This document shows, one piece after another, positions 1-6,625 of a DNA stretch of 12,425 nucleotides. The notes under the pieces are model-generated. The model saw only the letters and a list, made by a program, of their open reading frames with translations. It did not search any database and was not told the origin of the DNA. Source of the stretch: an uncultured Moraxellaceae bacterium (lineage in GTDB: Bacteria; Pseudomonadota; Gammaproteobacteria; Pseudomonadales; Moraxellaceae); the NCBI GenBank assembly GCA_937928295.1, contig CALEYY010000192.1:1-12425 (forward strand), given 5' to 3'. How positions within the stretch are numbered: position 1 is the stretch's first letter; the number at the start of each line of letters is the position of its first letter. A program made the position numbers and the translations under genes.

Positions 1-452
1 GGCTGGCCGAGCTACTGCATTACGAGTGGATGGAGCTGGCGGCAGACATCGCCGAGGAGCCCAATCCCAGCATAGCGCCGGACTGCGTGCTGGCTGACGA
101 GAGCTGCTGGAGCCGGATTGATGCGCCGATCCGGCTCGCCATGCCGGCGTGGCCGCTGGCCTATCAATGGCCGGTGGCGGGCTGGACTGTGGAGACCGAT
201 CCAGCCGATCTGCAAGCACAGGCGCAAGCCGTGGTGCTTTGGCGCAACCGCGACGACGATGTTCGTTCGATGGTGGTCGAGCCGCTGACGGCCTGGCTGG
301 TCGAGCGCATCCAGCTCGGCAGCCAAACACTCAACAGCCTGGCCGATGAGCTGGTCAGCGCCAGCCCCGGCATTAACCATGAGCAGGCATTGGCGGCCTG
401 CCAGCGCGTATTGCTGCAATTGCAGCATGGCGGTCTGGCCTTCCTCGGCTAA
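1..452 (+). CDS. HvfC/DUF2063-family RiPP maturation protein (C-terminal part)
   Basis: The reading frame is open from the window edge (first full codon at 3) to TAA at 450-452, giving 149 C-terminal residues. The opening LLHYEWMELA and the later AWPLAYQWPV and LVERIQL stretches match the second half of the HvfC/DUF2063 family as I know it (family pattern LAHYEWVELAL ... AWPLAYRFPV). The N-terminal DUF2063 domain lies outside the window. Family knowledge: HvfC-type proteins work with HvfB (DUF692 multinuclear iron oxidase), recognising a small Cys-rich precursor peptide so that HvfB can modify its cysteines, often in copper handling. I infer that hvfB, and perhaps a precursor gene, lies just upstream. 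No motif beyond family resemblance proves function here. The gene ends 9 bases before mutM on the same strand, so the two are probably co-transcribed. Confidence 0.8.
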   Translation, partial: LAELLHYEWMELAADIAEEPNPSIAPDCVLADESCWSRIDAPIRLAMPAWPLAYQWPVAGWTVETDPADLQAQAQAVVLWRNRDDDVRSMVVEPLTAWLVERIQLGSQTLNSLADELVSASPGINHEQALAACQRVLLQLQHGGLAFLG

Positions 453-461
453 ACTGCCGGC

Positions 462-1277
462 ATGCCTGAACTTCCCGAAGTAGAAACTACCCGTCGCGGC
501 ATCGTGCCCTTTGTTGAGGGCCAGCGCATCGTCAGTCTTCGCGTGCATGACGCACGGCTGCGCTGGCCGGTGCCGCCGGAACTGCCCGATCTGCTGGCCA
601 ATCAGCGCGTGGCGCGCATCAGCCGTCGTGGCAAATACCTGCTGTTTCACACCGATACCGGCGTGATGATGGTGCATCTGGGCATGTCCGGCAGCCTGAG
701 GCTGGTCACGCCCGGCACACCGCGCAAAACCCACGATCATCTCGAATGGACGCTGGATAACGACTGGCTGCTGCGCTATCACGACCCGCGCCGTTTCGGC
801 TGCTGTTTGTGGCTGCGCGATGATCCGTTCAAGCATCCGCTGCTGGCGTCACTGGGGCCGGAGCCGCTGCAGGTCGAATTCAACGACCAGCACCTGTTCC
901 GCCTCAGCCGCGGCAAGACCGCACCGGTGAAGAGCTTCATCATGGACAGCCATGTCGTGGTCGGCGTCGGCAATATCTACGCCAACGAGGCGCTGTTTCA
1001 GGTCGGCATCCACCCACTGCGCGAGGCAGGCAAGATCAGCGCCGAACGCTATCAGCGGCTGTCGCAGGCCATCCGCGACATCCTCGCCCATGCCATCACG
1101 CGCGGCGGCACGACCCTGCGCGACTTCGTGAACAGTCAGGGCGAGCCGGGGTATTTTCAGCAGGAATTACTGGTCTATGGGCGTGCCGGGCAGCCCTGCC
1201 GACAATGCGGAAAGATACTGAAAGAAGTGCGTTTGAGTGCCCGCAGCACGGTGTTTTGCGGGCACTGTCAGCGTTAA
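462..1277 (+). CDS. mutM: Formamidopyrimidine-DNA glycosylase (Fpg/MutM)
   Basis: This 271-residue protein has the typical Fpg length and is complete. It begins MPELPEVETTRRG: Pro2, exposed after Met removal, is the Schiff-base nucleophile and Glu3 is the catalytic acid. Lys58, in RRGKYL, matches the catalytic Lys57 of the E. coli enzyme. The C-terminal zinc finger has Cys246, Cys249, Cys266 and Cys269 (C-X2-C-X16-C-X2-C), with Arg261 as the conserved finger arginine. The enzyme removes 8-oxoguanine and formamidopyrimidines from DNA and nicks the abasic site by beta/delta elimination. The ATG lies 9 bases after the upstream stop with no clear Shine-Dalgarno sequence (CTGCCGGC precedes it), suggesting translational coupling to the HvfC-like gene. 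A long inverted repeat follows at 1301-1340. Confidence 0.97.
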   Translation: MPELPEVETTRRGIVPFVEGQRIVSLRVHDARLRWPVPPELPDLLANQRVARISRRGKYLLFHTDTGVMMVHLGMSGSLRLVTPGTPRKTHDHLEWTLDNDWLLRYHDPRRFGCCLWLRDDPFKHPLLASLGPEPLQVEFNDQHLFRLSRGKTAPVKSFIMDSHVVVGVGNIYANEALFQVGIHPLREAGKISAERYQRLSQAIRDILAHAITRGGTTLRDFVNSQGEPGYFQQELLVYGRAGQPCRQCGKILKEVRLSARSTVFCGHCQR

Positions 1278-1300
1278 AAGCAGCAGCGTTAAGCGCGGTG

Positions 1301-1340
1301 GCGCAAAAGTCTCAGGGCTCAGAGCGAGCCCTGATTGCGC
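1301..1340. terminator. Bulged inverted repeat between convergent mutM and lipoprotein genes
   Basis: A perfect 9-base stem, TCAGGGCTC (1312-1320) / GAGCCCTGA (1326-1334), encloses the 5-base loop AGAGC. Outside it, GCGCAA (1301-1306) pairs with TTGCGC (1335-1340), leaving a 5-base bulge (1307-1311) on one side. Read on the minus strand, the inner stem is followed by GACTTTTG, a short U tract consistent with a weak intrinsic terminator for the minus-strand lipoprotein gene, whose stop codon (1319-1321) is inside the hairpin. On the plus strand only two Ts follow, so termination of mutM there is less certain. The structure is seen directly; the terminator role is inferred. Confidence 0.5.
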
Positions 1341-3445
1341 CCGGCGATCAAGCGGATCACCTTGCCCGAACTCAGACGCAGCTGCGCAGCGCCATCGCTG
1401 GTGATGTCATAGCTCAGCGCACCGGAACCCGCACAAATCGCCGCCACATCAATGACGCCAGCGCCGACATTGCGCAAGCTGCCGGTCAGCGTGCCAGCGG
1501 CAGCCACCGGATCCTGCCCGGTCGTCAGACGATACAGGCCAACCCAAGGCACCGGGCTCGGGCCGGCATCCTGACTGGATGCGAACACAGGCTCTTTGCC
1601 GCCGCAGCCATTGGCCACCAGATCCACCTCCGCCTCCAGACCATCTCGCGAGGTCAGCTGCGACAGCCAGTAAGCGCGGTCGTGCTTCACGGCATATTCG
1701 GGATAATCAAAGCGCGGATCGAAACGGTAAGTGATGTGACGCGGATTTTTCACGCGCACCCAATCGGCACTGGCTTCCGACTCCTTCTTCCAGTCATCCA
1801 ATGCAATAAAGGTCAGATGCTCCGACACCGGATGCAGATAGAAGCGATAGGCCACGCCGCTGCGATCATAGGTCTGCGCCAGCGCAATCGCCTGATTGAC
1901 CTGCACCAGCTCGTCAGCACCGCTGTAGAGGTTGGCGCTGGGCACATGACGCAGGTTGCCGATGTAGTTGATGACATTCTCGTAGGCCACCGAGCCGTTG
2001 ATCGGGCCGGCCGCATCCAGCACCGGCTTCAGGCCGTCGGTCAGCGCCGTCAGCGCGATGTCCAGCGGCGAATCGGTGCTGGGGATATTGCGCAGGCTGC
2101 CGGTGAAACCGACCCAGTTGACCATGCCGGCAAAACGATCCGGGTAGTTCGTGGCGAAGTGCATGGCACCAAAGCCGCCCATGGAATAGCCCGATGAAAT
2201 CATGCGATCCGGGTCGTTAGCGTAGGTCGTCTCGGCATCGGCGATCACATCCAGCACATCACGCTCGGACAGCCCCGAGTAGAACCCATAAGGGCCACGA
2301 CCCAGCGGCGCCACGAGGATGCGGTTGCGATTTTCGCCGAACTGCTGCTGAAAGCCGGGCTGGTTGATCTGACTGGCATGGTTGGCTTCGCAGCCGTGCA
2401 TCACGACCTGAATGCCGGGCTTGGCGGCCTGCGCCTTGGGCAGATAAATGCCGTAGGGCTGGTACTTGCCGAGAAAGTTGAAGGATTGCGAGCAGAAGCC
2501 GCTGGTATCACCGTCACGACCGGCCACACCCGCCAGCTCAACACCCTCGCCCAAGGCATATTTCGAGGTGTAGACGCGCTGATGGAAACCCACCGGCACC
2601 GCAGCCGATCGCGTCACGCCATTGCGCAAATCGGCCACATTAACCGTTTCACCAAACGCCGAGATATCACCGGCGGCCAGGGCAGCGGCTTGCTTGTCTT
2701 CCCAGTAGTTGCCCTTGTTCGGCAGGAACTGCTTCTGGAAACCATCGGCATCGGCCTGCTCGTCGATGCCGCGGAAGGCGACATTCATGACCTTGCCATC
2801 AGCCTGCGCGATAGCCGCCTGCACACGCCAGACCGTCCCGCCCGGCAGTGGCATACGCAGCACCAGATGATTGCTAACCGGATCAGCCACCGCGACGGTT
2901 TTCAGCACATCCCAGCCGCGACTGCCGGTTTGCAGCGGTGCCCAGGAGCCGCCACCGGTGTCGGCATTATTATCGGTATCGATAGCCAGAGCCGCGATGG
3001 CATCGCTGGCGTTGAACACGGTGTTCAATTCAAAATCGGCGACCAGCTCGTTGCCCGCAACGCTCAGGCTGAGCTTGACCAGATCGGCGGTATTGGCGAG
3101 CCCCGACGGGTAGGTCACATCACCTGCCGAGGGCGACAGCAGGCCCGGCGTAGTCGCCACCGGATTGCCACGCTGACCTAGGCGTGTTGTGAGATTGAGC
3201 ACATTCGGCCCGCCCGCGATCAAGCCGGCATCGGCACCGAAGTCATCGTAGACATAATCGCGATAGATCAGCGTGCCCTGGCAATACTCCGTGCTGCCCG
3301 CGACCCAGGAGCTGCGCTCGCAGGATAAGGGCTCGATATTCGCCGACGGGGATGCCGGGCTTGATCCGCCGCCACAGCCGGTCATCAGCAAGGTGCCGGC
3401 AGACAGCAGGGAAAGCGACCAAAGACGGGGATTGAGGGAAGGCAT
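1319..3445 (-). CDS. Large secreted lipoprotein with alpha/beta-hydrolase domain, substrate unknown
   Basis: This protein has 708 residues from the ATG at 3445. The frame stays open upstream to 3571, but the ATG at 3445 directly precedes a clean lipoprotein signal (MPSLNPRLWSLSLLSAGTLL, then MTGC), putting lipid on Cys24. No Asp follows the Cys, so outer-membrane sorting is expected. Residues about 60-230 look like a beta-sandwich with an acidic DTDNNADTGGG loop (possible Ca2+ site), resembling glucodextranase C-terminal/DOMON-type modules. Residues about 335-560 form an alpha/beta-hydrolase: oxyanion HG at 350-351, nucleophile Ser421 in GYSMGG, probable Asp511 (SGADEL) and His543 (SEHLTF). 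This is closest in style to PHB-depolymerase, esterase or S9 peptidase folds. A Gly-rich tail of about 140 residues follows. A secreted esterase or peptidase is likely; the substrate cannot be read from the sequence. It stands alone, divergent from coaD, in an otherwise conserved neighbourhood. Confidence 0.75.
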   Translation of the reverse strand: MPSLNPRLWSLSLLSAGTLLMTGCGGGSSPASPSANIEPLSCERSSWVAGSTEYCQGTLIYRDYVYDDFGADAGLIAGGPNVLNLTTRLGQRGNPVATTPGLLSPSAGDVTYPSGLANTADLVKLSLSVAGNELVADFELNTVFNASDAIAALAIDTDNNADTGGGSWAPLQTGSRGWDVLKTVAVADPVSNHLVLRMPLPGGTVWRVQAAIAQADGKVMNVAFRGIDEQADADGFQKQFLPNKGNYWEDKQAAALAAGDISAFGETVNVADLRNGVTRSAAVPVGFHQRVYTSKYALGEGVELAGVAGRDGDTSGFCSQSFNFLGKYQPYGIYLPKAQAAKPGIQVVMHGCEANHASQINQPGFQQQFGENRNRILVAPLGRGPYGFYSGLSERDVLDVIADAETTYANDPDRMISSGYSMGGFGAMHFATNYPDRFAGMVNWVGFTGSLRNIPSTDSPLDIALTALTDGLKPVLDAAGPINGSVAYENVINYIGNLRHVPSANLYSGADELVQVNQAIALAQTYDRSGVAYRFYLHPVSEHLTFIALDDWKKESEASADWVRVKNPRHITYRFDPRFDYPEYAVKHDRAYWLSQLTSRDGLEAEVDLVANGCGGKEPVFASSQDAGPSPVPWVGLYRLTTGQDPVAAAGTLTGSLRNVGAGVIDVAAICAGSGALSYDITSDGAAQLRLSSGKVIRLIAGRNQGSL

Positions 3446-3561
3446 AAGCGCTGCTCTATATTTATTTTTGTGGGCAAAAGTTACCATCGCTGCACTGTCG
3501 CAAAACATATCTGACAACGCAACACTACACATTCGATCACCTATTCGCTGCAGGAGCACCC
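3446..3561. promoter_or_regulatory. Divergent intergenic region, lipoprotein gene / coaD
   Basis: This 116-base gap separates the lipoprotein ATG (minus) from the coaD ATG (plus) and must carry both promoters. It is AT-richer than its flanks at 3456-3481. I see no convincing paired -35/-10 on either strand. The only symmetric element is TGTC (3496-3499), 13 bases, GACA (3513-3516), a possible but weak operator. A good Shine-Dalgarno AGGAG (3552-3556) sits 5 bases before the coaD ATG. Confidence 0.35.
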
Positions 3562-4059
3562 ATGCCCACACGCGTCATCTATCCCGGCACCTTCGACCCC
3601 ATCACCAATGGCCACGCCGATCTGGTCGAGCGTGCCTCGAAGCTGTTTGGCGAAGTGATTCTGGCGGTGGCGGCCAGCGACAAGAAAAAGCCGCTGTTCA
3701 GCACCGAAGAGCGTGTGGCGCTGGCGCAGCAAGTGCTGGGTCATCTGCCCAATGTACGCGTGGTCGGCTTTGACAAGCTGCTGTCGTTTTTCGTGACCGA
3801 CATGGACGCCAATGTGGTGCTGCGCGGCCTGCGCGCGGTGTCGGACTTCGAGTACGAATTTCAGCTTGCCAACATGAACCGCCAGCTCAATCGCGACTTC
3901 GAAACCGTCTTCCTCACGCCGTCCGAGCATCTGTCGTTCATTTCATCGAGTCTGGTGCGCGAAATCGCCATTCTCGGCGGCGATGTGCGTCAGTTTGTCG
4001 CACCTTGCGTGGCCGAGGCCTTTGCCACAAAGCTCGGCCACGGCCCGCGCAGCAGCTGA
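3562..4059 (+). CDS. coaD: Phosphopantetheine adenylyltransferase
   Basis: This 165-residue protein has the usual CoaD length (about 160). It catalyses the fourth step of coenzyme A synthesis, ATP + 4'-phosphopantetheine to dephospho-CoA + PPi, in the cytoplasm. The nucleotidyltransferase signature YPGTFDPITNGH occupies residues 7-18, with the catalytic His18 in the TxGH-type motif (here TNGH). RGLRAVSDFEYE (88-99) and ISSSLVRE (127-134) are further CoaD hallmarks that contact substrate and ATP. The ATG at 3562 follows an AGGAG ribosome-binding site at 3552-3556. The ferredoxin gene starts 14 bases after its stop, and the pair is a common gammaproteobacterial arrangement, probably one transcript. 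Confidence 0.97.
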   Translation: MPTRVIYPGTFDPITNGHADLVERASKLFGEVILAVAASDKKKPLFSTEERVALAQQVLGHLPNVRVVGFDKLLSFFVTDMDANVVLRGLRAVSDFEYEFQLANMNRQLNRDFETVFLTPSEHLSFISSSLVREIAILGGDVRQFVAPCVAEAFATKLGHGPRSS

Positions 4060-4073
4060 ACCGAGACACGCCC

Positions 4074-4328
4074 ATGGCCTTGCTAATCACCGATGAATGC
4101 ATCAATTGCGATGTCTGTGAGCCGGCTTGCCCGAATCTGGCGATTTCCATGGGCCCAGAAATTTACGAAATTGACCCCGCACTCTGCACCGAGTGCGTGG
4201 GCCATTTTGATGAACCGCAATGCGTCAGCCTCTGCCCTGTGGCCTGCATTCCCATCGACCCCAATCATCAGGAAAGTCGCGAGCAACTGCAGGCCAAGTT
4301 CGAGCGGCTGACCGCTCCCAGGGCTTAA
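4074..4328 (+). CDS. fdx: YfhL-type 2[4Fe-4S] ferredoxin
   Basis: This 84-residue ferredoxin starts at the ATG at 4074. An in-frame opening further upstream would run inside coaD and adds no family sequence. Cluster ligands are Cys9, Cys12, Cys15 and Cys19 (C-X2-C-X2-C-X3-CP), then Cys38, Cys41, Cys50 and Cys54 (C-X2-C-X8-C-X3-CP), with an extra Cys58. The 8-residue insert GHFDEPQC between ligands and the C-terminal helical extension are typical of the Allochromatium/YfhL subgroup, which binds two low-potential [4Fe-4S] clusters. It is a soluble cytoplasmic electron carrier; its physiological partner is not evident here. The upstream signal is weak (CGAGA), so translation may be coupled to coaD 14 bases upstream. 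Its TAA overlaps the TAA of the convergent laoA. Confidence 0.95.
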   Translation: MALLITDECINCDVCEPACPNLAISMGPEIYEIDPALCTECVGHFDEPQCVSLCPVACIPIDPNHQESREQLQAKFERLTAPRA

Positions 4329-5971
4329 CCGACGCTGGTCACCGCTGCAGGCTTGGGCGCACCCGTCGGCAACAGCTGCTCAGCCAGCCCGGTCGCCAGC
4401 TTCGCGATCAAGCCATAGATCGACAACTGCGGGTTGGCGCCAATGCTGGTCGGGAAAATCGAACCATCAAGCACGCTGAGATTGGCCAGGCCATGGAACT
4501 CGCCACGGCTGTTCACCACTGAAGTCTTGGCATCCTCACCCATCGCACAGCCACCCATGAGATGCGCCGTGGCGATACCGGTGCGAAACTTCTCGATGAC
4601 AAAACCGTTGATGGCCGTCTTCGCCGCCGCCATCGTGGTGAAGGTGCCGCCGGCGAGCTGGAACGGCCGCACGGCGCGCGCACCCGCCGCAAACTGAATT
4701 TCCGCCATGGTCAGGAAGGATCGACGCAAGCCATCCGCCACCGAGGCCGACACATCATAATCAAGTACAGCCGAGCCATCCTTGCGAATGCTAGTGCGAC
4801 CACCCGGTGAATCGTCCGTGAAGCCATCACGCAGCAGCGCAATCATGCCGTTGAGATGCCCCAGCGCCTGCATGTCGCGGGCGTGCTCGAGGCCGTGGTT
4901 GCCAAGCACTCCGGCCACAAAGCCGGGCTGCATGGGTATAACTTCAACCTTGAAGCCCATCGGGCCGGTGGCGCCGTCCTTCCACTGGAAATGATCGGAG
5001 TACACGGACTGCGGCGCGCCGCCCCAGCCCTCGACCTTGCGATCGAACTGAGCAAAGCTGGCATTGACCGGATGGATCATGGTGCGCACGCCAATCTGGT
5101 CATGCGGGTTCGGCGCTTTCGAGCGCAGCAGAATCGCCGGCGTGTTGATGGCCCCACCCGCCAGCACCACATGCCGTGCACGCACCATGAGAATCTTGCC
5201 GGTGGGCTGCAAGCCGACTTCCGGCATGCCATCGACCAGCACGCCGCGCACCTTGTCGCCGTCCAGAATCAGCTCGCGCACGCGGGCACGATGATAAAGC
5301 GTGGCCCCGGCATTCAGCGCTGACGGAATCGTGGTCACCAGCATGGACTGCTTGGCATTGGTCGGGCAGCCCACGCCGCACATGCCGAGGTTCCAGCAGC
5401 CGCTGACATTGCGCGGAATGCTGTGCCAGCTCCAGCCCAGCTTCTCGCAGCCCTGGCGGATGATGTCGTTGTTTTCGTTCGGCGGCACCGTCCACGGCCC
5501 CACCTGCTGACGCTTCTCGGCACGGTCGAACCACGGTGCCATCTCGGCATCGGAAATGCCCTTCACGCCATGCACATCGCGCCAGTGTTTCAGGGTCAGC
5601 GGCGGCGTGCGGAAGCTGGATGTCCAGTTCACCGTGGTGCTGCCACCCACGGATCGGCCCTGCAGCACGGTGATACTGCCATCACCGGTGGTGCGCGCCG
5701 CACCTTCCTGATAAAGATCGCGGAAGGCTTCGACTTCGCGCATCTTGAAATCATTGCTGGAGCGCAGCGGGCCCTCCTCGAGCATGACCACTTTCAGGCC
5801 AGCCTGGGTCAGAATTTCTGCCGCCGTGCCACCACCGGCACCGGTGCCGACGATGACCACATCGCATTCCACCACGGTATTTTCTGTCAGTTCACCGGCA
5901 TGAAATACCTGCCAGCCACCGGCAATGCCGGCACGGATCGGATCGGGAATCGAACCTACTTCAATCGCCAT
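4325..5971 (-). CDS. laoA: LaoA-like GMC-type long-chain alcohol dehydrogenase with Fe-S-type Cys motif
   Basis: This is a 548-residue FAD-dependent GMC oxidoreductase. I chose the ATG at 5971 because AGGAG (5979-5983) lies 7 bases upstream; the frame could also open at a TTG at 5986. The Rossmann motif VIVGTGAGGG spans about 39-48, and acidic Glu65/Glu66 end the next strand (FAD ribose). His470 (TAHLMGGC) and Asn513 (GANPQLS) are the expected GMC active-site pair. Cys192, Cys198 and Cys202 followed by Pro form C-X5-C-X3-C-P, the pattern that binds [3Fe-4S] in bacterial FAD glucose dehydrogenases. There is no signal peptide. Its neighbours match the P. aeruginosa laoABCR system, which oxidises alcohols such as 1-dodecanol, so the role is inferred from context and family. 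It is the last gene of laoCBA, and its stop overlaps that of the ferredoxin gene. Confidence 0.85.
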   Translation of the reverse strand: MAIEVGSIPDPIRAGIAGGWQVFHAGELTENTVVECDVVIVGTGAGGGTAAEILTQAGLKVVMLEEGPLRSSNDFKMREVEAFRDLYQEGAARTTGDGSITVLQGRSVGGSTTVNWTSSFRTPPLTLKHWRDVHGVKGISDAEMAPWFDRAEKRQQVGPWTVPPNENNDIIRQGCEKLGWSWHSIPRNVSGCWNLGMCGVGCPTNAKQSMLVTTIPSALNAGATLYHRARVRELILDGDKVRGVLVDGMPEVGLQPTGKILMVRARHVVLAGGAINTPAILLRSKAPNPHDQIGVRTMIHPVNASFAQFDRKVEGWGGAPQSVYSDHFQWKDGATGPMGFKVEVIPMQPGFVAGVLGNHGLEHARDMQALGHLNGMIALLRDGFTDDSPGGRTSIRKDGSAVLDYDVSASVADGLRRSFLTMAEIQFAAGARAVRPFQLAGGTFTTMAAAKTAINGFVIEKFRTGIATAHLMGGCAMGEDAKTSVVNSRGEFHGLANLSVLDGSIFPTSIGANPQLSIYGLIAKLATGLAEQLLPTGAPKPAAVTSVG

Positions 5972-5978
5972 CTCAACA

Positions 5979-5983
5979 CTCCT
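5979..5983 (-). promoter_or_regulatory. laoA ribosome-binding site overlapping laoB stop codon
   Basis: AGGAG on the minus strand begins at the last A of the laoB TGA (5985-5983) and sits 7 bases before the laoA ATG at 5971. It decides the start in favour of the ATG over the upstream TTG, and suggests that laoB and laoA are translationally coupled. Confidence 0.8.
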
Positions 5984-6534
5984 CAAATCGTGCGCACGGG
6001 GGCGCTGTAGCCCACGGCGGCATAGCTTTCCGGCAACAGGTACCAGGCCACATTGATGATTTTGCTAAGGCCGAGATAGGCCCCGCGCAACAAGTCGAGA
6101 CGGCTGTCGCGCCAGCGCATGAGGAAGGCGTCGATATCGGCACGGCTGGCATCTGGCCAGTCCGACCAGACGCCGGCCATGGCAATGCGTGTGGGTGCCA
6201 TGCTCAGCAGTGCGAAGAGCTGATGGATCTGGTCACCGACAGCAATGCTGCTGTTGGCCAGCAAGGCATCGAGCGATTTCAGCGCGTTGTTCAGCGCCAA
6301 TGCCTGAGCCTTGCCTTCCGGCAACGCACCCGCCAGCACCGAGGGGATAACAGCCCGCAATACCGTAATTTCGGCATCGCGCAAAAAGACATAGCCGGTG
6401 GCTGGCTGCGCTTGTGCACAGCCGGTGAGCAACGCGGCCGCCGAGCCGGTGGCGAGCAGCATGCTGCCCATCGCACCGGTTTTGATGAAGTTACGACGGC
6501 TGAGCGCCGTCGCCTGAAGCGACATTTCTTGCAT
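5983..6534 (-). CDS. laoB: LaoB-like Tat-signal lipoprotein, probable small subunit of LaoA
   Basis: This 183-residue protein has a textbook twin-arginine signal: SRRNFIK at 12-18, a hydrophobic stretch at 19-36, then LTGC with Cys39 as the probable lipidation site. The mature part is largely helical. Its ending, near WYLLPESYAAVGYSAP, resembles the end of gluconate 2-dehydrogenase subunit 3-type small subunits (pattern PE-x-W/Y...GY-x-GP). In that family the small subunit carries the Tat signal and exports its flavoprotein partner in a folded state. laoA follows 11 bases downstream and lacks its own signal, which fits the same escort role. I start at ATG 6534; Met4 (6525) is an alternative that keeps the Tat motif. 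The assignment to LaoB rests on gene order plus size and Tat motif, and the role on analogy. Confidence 0.8.
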   Translation of the reverse strand: MQEMSLQATALSRRNFIKTGAMGSMLLATGSAAALLTGCAQAQPATGYVFLRDAEITVLRAVIPSVLAGALPEGKAQALALNNALKSLDALLANSSIAVGDQIHQLFALLSMAPTRIAMAGVWSDWPDASRADIDAFLMRWRDSRLDLLRGAYLGLSKIINVAWYLLPESYAAVGYSAPVRTI

Positions 6535-6593
6535 GCTTCTACCCCTGTTTTTGTTGTTGTCGGGACAGTTTTCGGAACAGCGATTGAAACCAT

Positions 6594-6613
6594 CGTCAGG
6601 CCGAGGCCCGACG
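6594..6613. repeat. Inverted repeat in the laoC-laoB gap
   Basis: CGTC-A-GGC, loop CCGAG-type, GCC-C-GACG forms a short stem with one A/C mismatch in the 91-base gap between laoC and laoB. No T tract follows on the minus strand, so a classical terminator is unlikely. It could act as an RNA-processing or partial-attenuation hairpin that sets laoC apart from laoBA. The role is speculative. Confidence 0.3.
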
Positions 6614-6625
6614 GCAACTTGCAGC

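Noticed and set aside
1205..2197. A 330-codon open frame on the plus strand, running from the end of mutM into the lipoprotein gene
   Set aside because: It overlaps the mutM zinc-finger codons and runs antisense to the hydrolase domain; the composition is shadow-like.
2378..3181. A 267-codon open frame on the plus strand inside the lipoprotein gene
   Set aside because: It is antisense to coherent coding sequence, with no ribosome-binding site or recognisable domain.
3496..3516. TGTC-N13-GACA as a regulator site
   Set aside because: Four-base arms occur by chance often; there is no regulator gene next to it and no good promoter to place it against.
3446..3571. A longer N-terminus for the lipoprotein (42 extra residues, start at 3571)
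   Set aside because: It would bury the lipoprotein signal and overlap the coaD start. The ATG at 3445 gives a normal signal peptide with a lipobox.
5972..5986. TTG start for laoA at 5986
   Set aside because: The TTG overlaps the laoB stop and would place AGGAG inside the coding region. The ATG at 5971 has that AGGAG 7 bases upstream.
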